Positions 1 through 7,400 of a DNA stretch of 11,997 bases are shown here, in pieces (within the stretch, counting starts at the first letter, position 1; each line of letters starts with the position of its first letter). Both the position numbers and the translations under genes were made by a program. Origin of the DNA: Elusimicrobiota bacterium (GTDB lineage: Bacteria; Elusimicrobiota; Elusimicrobia; 2-02-FULL-39-32); the NCBI GenBank assembly GCA_023249835.1, contig JAHFBY010000007.1, positions 2,049 through 14,045 on the forward strand, given 5' to 3'. The notes beneath the pieces were generated by a model. That model had not been told where the DNA came from, did not search any database, and saw nothing but the letters and a program-made list of their open reading frames with translations.

Positions 1-186
1 GCCAATAAGAGGGGCGGTCGCTTCATTCCATTTTTGTGAAGGCTCTAAATTTATTAATGCGAGCAAGGCGTATCCAGCCGCATCGTTACGCTGCTTAGGC
101 AAAAAACCAAGGGCAGTCAGGATAAATATTGCATCTTTCAGTTTTTCTTTATGAAATGATTGGGATAAAATTCTCTTTTTCACCAT
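1..186 (-). CDS. BsuBI/PstI-type restriction endonuclease, N-terminal part (runs off window)
   Basis: This is the first 62 codons of a gene that continues past the left edge. The reading MVKKRILSQSFHKEK, then a helix ending FILTALGFLPKQRND, then AGYALLALINLEPSQKW and an ending PLIG, matches by memory the N-terminal helical domain of BsuBI/PstI endonucleases (pattern ALGLP.AQQNERSALTLLALL..). Those enzymes cut CTGCAG. The start is ATG at 186; AAGGA at 192-196 sits 5 nt upstream and supports it. The start overlaps the end of the methyltransferase gene by 38 bp in another frame, so the two are probably translated together, endonuclease after methyltransferase. That order lets protective methylation appear first. 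The catalytic C-terminal domain lies outside the window, so activity and exact specificity cannot be judged. Confidence 0.82.
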   Translation of the reverse strand, partial: MVKKRILSQSFHKEKLKDAIFILTALGFLPKQRNDAAGYALLALINLEPSQKWNEATAPLIG

Positions 187-1675
187 AAATTTCCTTTTCA
201 ACTACTCTATCCAACTCAAGTTGACCCATGCCTTCTGTCACTTTATATCCTAATATTTCTAAAGATTCTCTTGAAGGGTACCGTAAACGCCGCAGATCGG
301 TTGCGTTCACTTGGGTGTGCCCGCTAAACTGACGAAAATAATTATCAAGAACAGTTGAATTCAAAAAGGCCGCAAGCCCCTTTGCCAAAGATAAGGGCAT
401 CCCCTGACCATTAATATGCAAATAATTTAAGTGATTTTCAAAACCTACTTCATTTGCATGAATTTGATTTGAATCATAGATGCACGCAACGATGCGACGG
501 CGTTCCTCCTTAGAGGTAAATCTTTTAACCAGCACGTAAACACCTGCGGGGACAAATAAATTACGGGTTTTATCATTCTTTACTATGGCGTTAGCTTTAC
601 GCGAATTTTCCCTAGGCCAATGTATGAAACCTCCATTAAAATGGCAGGGATAAATTAATGGAACAGTGTTGCCGCCCGTTTGATCTCGAAGAAAAGATTT
701 CACGCGAAAATCTACGACGCGCCCAGTTGAAACGGTTACCCCTAAATCTTCAATTCTGCAAGCCAAACGATCCATTGCCACCTTAGTAGAGATGTTTTGG
801 CTGTCTAAAACCAAATGTATAAATTGGTCCAGATCATCCGGTGAAACCATATTGGTAAAGTCAATTTTATGTTTAATAATCGGATCCCCTATCTTTCCAA
901 CACTATTGGAAATAACTATCGTCTCAGATTGCTTATCGCTTTTTACGCCATGGATAATGATATTTTCCTGAAGCACTTTATCTTCGCAAAAAGCGGATGA
1001 GCGGGAATCAAAAACATGTAACCTTTCTAACGACATTGTGTTTAATAAATTTTGTCGAAATAATTTAAAGTATGGTCCATTACAAAAACTTCGCGGCGTA
1101 ATTGCAACCAGTTCTCCGCCCTTTTCTAAAAGTTTAATAATTAGAGCCAAAAATCCTGCATAAAGGTTTGGAACTTCAATATTAACAGATTGCAGCAGCG
1201 CTTGCGTCGCTGAGTTTGCACTAATCTTATGATAAGGTGGATTTACAATAGCTGCATTAAAAAAAGGTAACGAGGTGGCAAAAAAATCTCCTTTTATTAT
1301 TGGAACAACTGATGAAATAAAATCCTCATTCAATATTTTAAACTTAAATTCAATACCAGAACGCTCGCAAAGTCTTTCACATTCAAACAAAGCTGTTGCG
1401 AGATAGTCAAAAACATTTGAATCTAGCTCAAAAGCAGTAAGTGAAATGCTTTTAGGCTTACCCGTATTGGAGCAAACCCTTTTAATGAAGGCAGTTGAAA
1501 GCGCTCCCTGACCAGCGCCGGCATCTAGCAGTTCAATGTGTTGTGGGTGGCTTGCAAAGTGTGCCGCCATAAATTCAGCTATTGGTTTAGGCGTAAAGAA
1601 TTGACCCAGTTCGTGCTGGTGATCCTCTCTTGAAGCCAAAGGCAAGTAATTTATTTTATCTTTTAGTTTAAGCAT
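149..1675 (-). CDS. Type II N6-adenine DNA methyltransferase, PstI/PaeR7I-like (gamma class)
   Basis: 508 residues, a normal length for this family. It should transfer a methyl group from S-adenosylmethionine to an adenine in the recognition site and so protect the host from the partner endonuclease. Visible motifs in order: ELGQFFTP at 22-29, the entry motif of these enzymes; LLDAGAGQGALS at 49-60, motif I and AdoMet binding; AFELD at 81-85, the acidic residue that usually contacts AdoMet; NPPY at 145-148, the catalytic motif IV. Motif I before IV with a C-terminal recognition region (about 290-500) is the gamma arrangement. The site is most likely CTGCAG, judging from the endonuclease fragment that follows; this is inference. 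The start at 1675 has no clear Shine-Dalgarno sequence of its own. It lies 10 nt after a 35-codon leader ORF that has a perfect one, so translational coupling is likely. Confidence 0.93.
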   Translation of the reverse strand: MLKLKDKINYLPLASREDHQHELGQFFTPKPIAEFMAAHFASHPQHIELLDAGAGQGALSTAFIKRVCSNTGKPKSISLTAFELDSNVFDYLATALFECERLCERSGIEFKFKILNEDFISSVVPIIKGDFFATSLPFFNAAIVNPPYHKISANSATQALLQSVNIEVPNLYAGFLALIIKLLEKGGELVAITPRSFCNGPYFKLFRQNLLNTMSLERLHVFDSRSSAFCEDKVLQENIIIHGVKSDKQSETIVISNSVGKIGDPIIKHKIDFTNMVSPDDLDQFIHLVLDSQNISTKVAMDRLACRIEDLGVTVSTGRVVDFRVKSFLRDQTGGNTVPLIYPCHFNGGFIHWPRENSRKANAIVKNDKTRNLFVPAGVYVLVKRFTSKEERRRIVACIYDSNQIHANEVGFENHLNYLHINGQGMPLSLAKGLAAFLNSTVLDNYFRQFSGHTQVNATDLRRLRYPSRESLEILGYKVTEGMGQLELDRVVEKEIYGEKENFIPIIS

Positions 1676-1685
1676 TAATGTTTAA

Positions 1686-1793
1686 TCAATTTTTAAGGAT
1701 TAAATTATAAACAATTGAGTATTGTGTCCCCGATCTTATTAAAATCTCTGCCCTATGCAACCGTACTTCTTCCAACAATGGCTTTTTATCCAT
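1686..1793 (-). CDS. Leader peptide / small ORF (35 aa) upstream of the methyltransferase
   Basis: Short frame reading MDKKPLLEEVRLHRAEILIR and ending YNLILKN. It has a perfect AGGAGG at 1803-1808, 9 nt before its ATG, the best ribosome site in this part of the window. Its TGA ends 10 nt before the methyltransferase ATG, which lacks such a site. The simplest reading is a small cistron whose translation delivers ribosomes to the methyltransferase. I recognise no family; it is too short for a controller (C) protein with a helix-turn-helix. It could be the remnant of a longer gene, or an unreported N-terminal extension of the methyltransferase lost by a frameshift. Confidence 0.5.
   Translation of the reverse strand: MDKKPLLEEVRLHRAEILIRSGTQYSIVYNLILKN
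1704..1709 (-). promoter_or_regulatory. Possible -10 box (TATAAT) before the methyltransferase
   Basis: Perfect TATAAT on the minus strand, 28 bp upstream of the methyltransferase ATG. No convincing -35 hexamer sits 16-18 bp further upstream. The box also falls inside the 35-codon leader ORF, so it may be chance in AT-rich sequence. Confidence 0.25.
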
Positions 1794-1802
1794 CTCAGGT
1801 CA

Positions 1803-1808
1803 CCTCCT
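1803..1808 (-). promoter_or_regulatory. Strong ribosome binding site AGGAGG for the 35-codon ORF
   Basis: Full complement to the 16S rRNA 3' end, 9 nt from the ATG at 1793. It decides the start of the small ORF and is the only good ribosome site between 1675 and 1885. Confidence 0.6.
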
Positions 1809-1885
1809 ACACAAACTTAATTTAATTGATTTCGGGTTATTATTCAATCCCATTTTTAAAGATTAAATCGCAACATCGAATATTA

Positions 1886-2407
1886 TCACTGGGATTCAAA
1901 GCAGTCAGCCAACCAAAACCTAAAACCCATTATTAAATAGATGCCCACAAAAGATCCCCCTACAATATAAGCAATGAGCTCTATCGTGTCTTTCGATAAT
2001 CCAAAATATGACCTAAAAAGATAACTTATTATCAACGACACTATTAGTAGCGATTGTAAAAACATCACCGCTCTGGCAATGGTTTTTTTAGCTGCTCTTT
2101 GGTTCTTTATCTTAGGCGTTATTGTCTGTGAATATTTTAAGAGTTGTTTTTGTCTCAGGCGCTTGGAATTTACAACTTCAATTATAAAAGACGTCAAACC
2201 TTTTATTACAAATATGACGCAAATAATCCCCAATAAACCTAAAGAAGTGAGCTCTCGGGTGTCTTTTTTTGGTGAAAACTGTAAGCTAAGAATAAAAAAA
2301 GCTGCTAATACATATAAAAATATCCCGGACGTCGTCAAAAAACTATAAATTCTTTCTTTAATACTTTGTTTTTTAATGGGCATTTCTGAATTAGCGTTTT
2401 TATCCAT
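1886..2407 (-). CDS. Four-helix integral membrane protein, unknown function
   Basis: 173 residues with four evident membrane segments: about 24-44, 54-79, 113-133 and 143-163. The long loop between segments 2 and 3 (80-112) is rich in Lys and Arg, and so is the N-terminus (11-20). By the positive-inside rule both should be cytoplasmic, giving an N-in/C-in protein with two short outside turns. No signal peptide, enzyme motif or family is recognisable. The start is supported by AGGA at 2415-2418, 7 nt upstream. It follows the AAA+ ATPase gene by 57 bp on the same strand, so co-transcription is plausible; a membrane anchor or partner for that ATPase is a guess from position. The next gene downstream is 92 bp away with no visible terminator. 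Confidence 0.85.
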   Translation of the reverse strand: MDKNANSEMPIKKQSIKERIYSFLTTSGIFLYVLAAFFILSLQFSPKKDTRELTSLGLLGIICVIFVIKGLTSFIIEVVNSKRLRQKQLLKYSQTITPKIKNQRAAKKTIARAVMFLQSLLIVSLIISYLFRSYFGLSKDTIELIAYIVGGSFVGIYLIMGFRFWLADCFESQ

Positions 2408-2464
2408 TAATCAATCCTGATAAAAGCCAAACACTGTATATTTTTGGTTTAATGTTCTCCATAA

Positions 2465-4378
2465 TCAGTTTACTCTCTTGGTTTTACCCCCCCCCTCAAT
2501 AGATTTCTCAGTTTTATACTCACTAAAAACTAGTTTATTTTCAATTAATTGAATTTGAACAGGATCGCCCTTCTTCAATGTTCCATTGATAATATGATTG
2601 GCTAAGGGCTGGATCACTAAATTCTGAATTGCGCGACGCAGATGCCTTGCCCCGTATTGCGGTTCGTAACCTTCATGCGCCAAATACTCTAAAATTTCCG
2701 TATTGTAAAACAACTTTGCGGACTGTTGCTTTAACATAATATCAGCAATCCGAACAAGGTGCTGAATTTGCAGCGGTCTAAAAACAATGATCTCATCAAT
2801 CCGGTTAAGAAACTCAGGCCTGTACATCTTCTTAAGCTGAGCGCGAATTTGAAGAGATATTTTATCAAGCACATCTTCTTTTATGGATTCACCCTTTCTT
2901 AAAAAACCAATCTGGTCACTCTCATTAGACACATCAAACAGGTCTGATCCCACATTGGAAGTCATAATAATAACCATGTTGGAAAAGTCCACCACATTCC
3001 CTTTTCCATCTGTAAGTCGGCCTGCGTCAAATAATTGCAGAAAAACGTCCCAGCAGCCGGGATGGGCTTTCTCAAACTCATCCAATAAAATAATTGAAGA
3101 TGGATTTTTCTTAGCCCACTCGGTAAGCATTCCACCTTCATCGTAACCCACGTATCCCGGAGCTGCACCAATTAACCTTGTCACGTCCGATGGATGGACA
3201 AATTCTGACATATCAATGCGTATTAGTTTTGTGGAATCGTTAAAAAGCGTTTCGGCAATTGCCATCGCAAATTCCGTTTTTCCTACTCCGCTTGGGCCGA
3301 CAAAATAGAATACACCGTCCGGTCTTTTATTATCGCCGAACCCAGCTCTGATAGCGCGTATGGTATTTGCCACAGCTCGAATTGCATCTTCTTGTCCGAT
3401 AATTCTTGACCCCATATCCTGTTCCAAATTGCGGATTTTTTTGAGATCATCTTCAGATAGCTTTACTTCAGGGATGGCAGTTTTTTCAGAAACAATTGCC
3501 TCAATATGCGCTTCGGTTAAAACCAATTTATCTTTATCTTTTGCGCCGCTAAACAGTCCGCCTAAAATTCCATCCTCTTTCTGGAGTTTTGTTGCGGATT
3601 GATCCATCCGCAACTTTACAATCGCTTCGTCTAAAAGACTGATCGCTTTTACAGGGAATCGGCTATTCTTTAAAAATCGATTGGAAAGATACACGCAAGC
3701 ATTCAGAACTTTTGGATCAATAGTAATGTCGTACTGTTTTTCTCTTTGCTTTTTAACTGGCTCTAAAGCGCTTAAGCATTCTTCAGGAGTCATTTCAGGT
3801 ACATCTAGGAAAACTGAATATTCACCCCATTTAGTGGTTAAAAACCCTTCCTGCACTTTGAGTTCATTTGGATTGATTGTTCCAATAAATTGAATTTTCT
3901 TGTGCGTTACCAAGTTCCACAGAACATCGTTATAGAACTTGATACCATTAGGAAATTTATAAGAACCCCATAGAATTCCATGAATATTTTCAACAGCAAG
4001 TATAGTATTGCCCGATTCAGCTGCGCCTCGTAAAATTGAGTCCATCCGGTCCGCCGCCTGGTCCGGATTTTTAGAGAAAGCATCCGAAAGCGTTTCGCAA
4101 TCAAAAAAATAAATCCTCTTGTTTTTCAATTCAGGGATGTCCACACCCTTTGCAATAGCGTGAGCAACGCCATATATGATGGACTTTTTCCCAATTCCTT
4201 CCGGACCAGAAAGAACAATGTTGTTATGAGAAAACTTAACGAACGTTCGACAAATTCGTTCGATTAAAGAATCTCTCCCAAAAACAGGACTTAACTCTTC
4301 TTTTTTATAGCCTTGCGTTAAACTGATGACCCTCTCTGCGTTTAACTCTTCTTTTAATACTTCAATATCTGATAACAA
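2465..4378 (-). CDS. Clp/Hsp100-type double AAA+ ATPase (unfoldase), ClpA/ClpC-like without N- and M-domains
   Basis: 637 residues from a TTG start. The first AAA+ domain (about 25-275) has Walker A GPEGIGKK at 58-65, but its Walker B reads ILAVENIH (126-133) instead of the usual DE. The RRF arginine-finger region is KWGEYSVF, and no KYRG-type pore loop is seen, so it is probably not an active ATPase. The second domain is complete: GPSGVGKT 361-368, pore loop GYVG 408-411, Walker B LLDEFEKAH 431-439, sensor 1 TSN 473-475, arginine finger in EFLNRID near 526, sensor 2 GARHLRR 576-582. IGF at 490-492 lies where ClpA has IGL and ClpC VGF, the ClpP-docking loop. The Clp N-domain and the coiled-coil M-domain of ClpB/ClpC are absent. 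The frame is open upstream to 4498, but TTG at 4378 has AAGGAG 7 nt before it and avoids overlapping the giant frame. A run of nine G lies near the 3' end. Confidence 0.92.
   Translation of the reverse strand: MLSDIEVLKEELNAERVISLTQGYKKEELSPVFGRDSLIERICRTFVKFSHNNIVLSGPEGIGKKSIIYGVAHAIAKGVDIPELKNKRIYFFDCETLSDAFSKNPDQAADRMDSILRGAAESGNTILAVENIHGILWGSYKFPNGIKFYNDVLWNLVTHKKIQFIGTINPNELKVQEGFLTTKWGEYSVFLDVPEMTPEECLSALEPVKKQREKQYDITIDPKVLNACVYLSNRFLKNSRFPVKAISLLDEAIVKLRMDQSATKLQKEDGILGGLFSGAKDKDKLVLTEAHIEAIVSEKTAIPEVKLSEDDLKKIRNLEQDMGSRIIGQEDAIRAVANTIRAIRAGFGDNKRPDGVFYFVGPSGVGKTEFAMAIAETLFNDSTKLIRIDMSEFVHPSDVTRLIGAAPGYVGYDEGGMLTEWAKKNPSSIILLDEFEKAHPGCWDVFLQLFDAGRLTDGKGNVVDFSNMVIIMTSNVGSDLFDVSNESDQIGFLRKGESIKEDVLDKISLQIRAQLKKMYRPEFLNRIDEIIVFRPLQIQHLVRIADIMLKQQSAKLFYNTEILEYLAHEGYEPQYGARHLRRAIQNLVIQPLANHIINGTLKKGDPVQIQLIENKLVFSEYKTEKSIEGGGKTKRVN
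2487..2495 (-). repeat. Homopolymer tract of nine G near the 3' end of the ATPase gene
   Basis: Nine consecutive C on the plus strand, nine G on the coding strand, encoding the Gly-Gly-Gly about ten residues from the C-terminus. Gain of one G would put TAA directly after the glycines; loss of one would replace the KTKRVN tail by a different short tail. Tracts of this length are prone to slippage. Confidence 0.9.
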
Positions 4379-4385
4379 TTTAATA

Positions 4386-4391
4386 CTCCTT
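4386..4391 (-). promoter_or_regulatory. Ribosome binding site AAGGAG fixing the TTG start of the AAA+ ATPase
   Basis: AAGGAG 7 nt before TTG at 4378. It sits in the 64-bp gap after the giant frame and is the reason for choosing TTG over the ATG at 4498, whose extra 40 codons lack Clp-like sequence and overlap the upstream gene by 56 bp. Confidence 0.8.
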
Positions 4392-4442
4392 GGATTTTTA
4401 AATCTAACTTCAAACGAACTACAGAATGTCGGAAAAGTTATT

Positions 4443-7400
4443 TTACATCCCGCCTGACCACAGGAAATCCGCGGCCTTTTGTTTCGTGTAGCGGACAAAC
4501 CCTGCGCTCAAGCGGTCCGCCTTCATCTTGGTCTTGCTCCAGAACCGATCTACCGTACCGCTGTTTTCCGTTCCTGCTGTCCCCGACTTTTCTCTTTCCT
4601 CCATGTACCGGCTAAACTCATGGTCCGTCATTTGCTCATAAGACTTCTTCCCGGTTTCCCTGCTATGTCCATACTCCCTTTCACTTCCCGTTTCCGCATA
4701 AACCGGGCTCGCACCCAAACTGTTCGCCACTAGCGACACGATCACCGCTATGCTCTCCCCTGCTCCAGACAACGCCACCTCTCCCGCTTTCTCCAGCGAA
4801 TCAATCACGCTGCTTTCCGGCAGCACCCGGCTCGCAATCTCTTTAACGCTCTCTCCTATCCTGTGCGCCATGCTCCTAGTCACACTTAATGACTGGCCTT
4901 TCTGCGCTTGCTTTAACGCCCCCTCTAACTCTACCGCATCTACCCGCTCCTTATTCTGCGCCATTGCGTTTAATGACAATACCCTGTTCACTTGCAAAGC
5001 TCCGTTTAAACGCAGGGGACCACTTTGAACCCTCCCTGCCCCTGACTCCCCACTGTTCCCAGACTGCTCCGGCACCCTGGCAGCGAAGGACGCTCGTCCT
5101 TTAGGGCTGGTTTTTGATTCTGCGTCTTGAACCTTCAATGCCCCCGGCTTAACCGCATAAATTGTTACCGGCATATTTATTCCCGCAGGCTTCGACCCTT
5201 CCACCACCAACAACAAATCCGCTCCCTCCTCTTGCGCCGCCTTCAACGCCCATTTTTCTGACCCCGCATTTGTTTTTCCCGCCACCAAAACTCTTGTCTC
5301 CCCACTCTTCGACTCTAGTTTAACATACGGCCCCGCAGCAAAAATTTCCAGCTTTTCCCCCAGCTTTTCCCAAGTCCGTCCAAAACTATGCCCTTCATCC
5401 CCGGCTTCCAGTTTGTTATCCGCTTCCATTGTCCTGACCAATAATCCAGCCGACTCTACCCTTAACTCCGACGTTTCTTGCGGATACTCATTTATTCCCA
5501 GGCTCGCCACTTTCTCAGGCGACCCCCTCCTCCTACCTACAGAAGATACAGAGGGCTCGTTCTTTGCGCTTGCCTCAGCCGCCTCGGCCTTTTGACCCAG
5601 CTCAACTAACAATAACTTTAAATTTGATACTTCCACCTTTAACCTTTTGGCCTGGCCCAACCTGGCGCTGTCATGCTCTCGATTTGAGACTTGCTCAGTT
5701 GCGCTTATATTGCCTCCATTTACTGCCCCAACAGTTGGATCGCTATTTGCAAGCTTCGGCAATGCTGCCAAACGCTTTCCTTTCCTAAAGGACGAGACGT
5801 CGCGCCCCTCTGGGGCTCCCTTCGTCCCTGAGCTCCGCGAAGGGAGTGCTTCGCCTCCAGCGCTTTGCACATGCGCTGCTTCAAGCTCTGCTGGAGTCCC
5901 CTCAGATATACTCCGTGCAGCGGACTGCACTAAAGCGCGAGAGTGAGACTGCGTCTCCTCCTGGGACGCAGGGCGCTCATCCTTTAGGAAATGATTTAAA
6001 AACACTGGATTCCCCTTCGGGGAATGACGAATCGGAGTTTCGACACTCTCTCCTGCTGCTGCTTTGATCGTATCCATATTTCGGTTTTCCAACTCCGCGA
6101 TTAACGCTTCTTTATCTTGTATCCGCTCATCTACCTGATCCTTAAAACTCAACAACCTCTCTCCAACAGACTGCTGAACATTCCTGACCTGCTCTAAAAC
6201 CAAATCTGCTTTCTTTACTTCTACTTTTACCAGTGCGCCCGACTTCTGCTCACTCTCAATTCCTCGTTCTCCCGACCCTATCGTGATCGCGCTCTCTCTC
6301 CTCAAAATCGTTCTTTCATGCTTTTTATCCCTTTCCGCATCCTCCTCTCTCTCCATTGTCCCCAAACTGATCCCGGGCCATCCCGGTCCAAACAGTCTTT
6401 CCCCAACTCCCATTAACCCTTGCGCTTTTCCAACACCCCGTAACCCCATCACCGCTCCCGACATAAACAAACTAAATGACAACGGCTTTCCCAACCATTG
6501 CGCCACATGGCTCACGTCTAATATCACGTCGCTCGCTTTGATCCGCTTCATCTGACCAACCGAATGAATTACGTTATTTCCCCGCCCCTCGTTGCTCCAC
6601 TCCCAATTCTTAAACCCTTCTTTCTTCTTCCCCCTTCCTAACGTTACCACCAAATCCCCTTGCTTTCCTGCCGCATATTCCCCGCCTAAACTCCCTCCTC
6701 CGGCAACAACATCCTCAAACAATCTCCACCCTTCAATTCCTTTTCCCTCAGTAACCGCTTCCCACTTTATCCGTTCCGCTATCGGCGCTTCCCCTTTCTC
6801 ATACAGCTTTTCTTCACGCCAGTTTGAGTCCCGGAAACTTTTCCAGGAGTTCTCCTCGGCTAACTTTGTGCCAGATCGTGTCCGGTCCCCATCGGATTTC
6901 TTCGTCGTATGTCCACCAGTATTGCCCGCATACTCCGCATTGCCACGCTCCCCAGGTCTCTCGCTCTTTTGTCCAACTACATTCAAGCTCTTTGACTCGT
7001 TTCCGGAGTGCGTCTTCTGCATAGACATGTTCAATTGGTTTTGGTACGGAATCTCTCCCAAGTTCGATTGGGAGTTCTTCACAGCATTTTGCCATTTTGA
7101 TTCTCCTATTTCTTTGGGCTCAAAAATCCCAATAATTTCAATATTCTTATCCCCAGGTTTCAAACTATTAAGTTTTACTTCAAAGGCTCCATCCAGAGTT
7201 CGTCCGCCTTCTTTAAACCCTTCACCGCCTTTAAGGGCATTATTTAAACTCACTTTTTCTATATCTTTAATACGATAAAGAACGATTTTTTCTGCTCGTC
7301 TAGGTGTTAAAACAGTAACTTCTTTGCCATTTACAATTGCTTTTTCATACAACGCCAATCTCTCTGCAACTTCTTCGCCGGTCTTAAGGCCCGCCAGAGA

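Noticed and set aside
1794..1885. Terminator between the membrane-protein gene and the restriction-modification genes
   Set aside because: The 92-bp spacer is AT-rich, but I see no stable stem followed by a T-run on the minus strand.
2962..4104. Short minus-strand frames inside the ATPase gene (2962-3171, 3907-4104)
   Set aside because: They overlap highly conserved AAA+ motifs in the main frame and have no support of their own.
4378..4498. ATG at 4498 as start of the AAA+ ATPase
   Set aside because: It adds 40 codons without Clp-like sequence, overlaps the giant frame by 56 bp and lacks a ribosome site. TTG at 4378 has AAGGAG 7 nt upstream.
6009..6025. Rho-independent terminator at the ATTCCCC/GGGGAAT hairpin
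   Set aside because: No T-run follows on either strand, and the hairpin lies within an open frame as part of a dispersed repeat.
5781..6031. CRISPR array
   Set aside because: The palindromes differ from one another in sequence and spacing. There are no regular repeat-spacer units and no cas genes.
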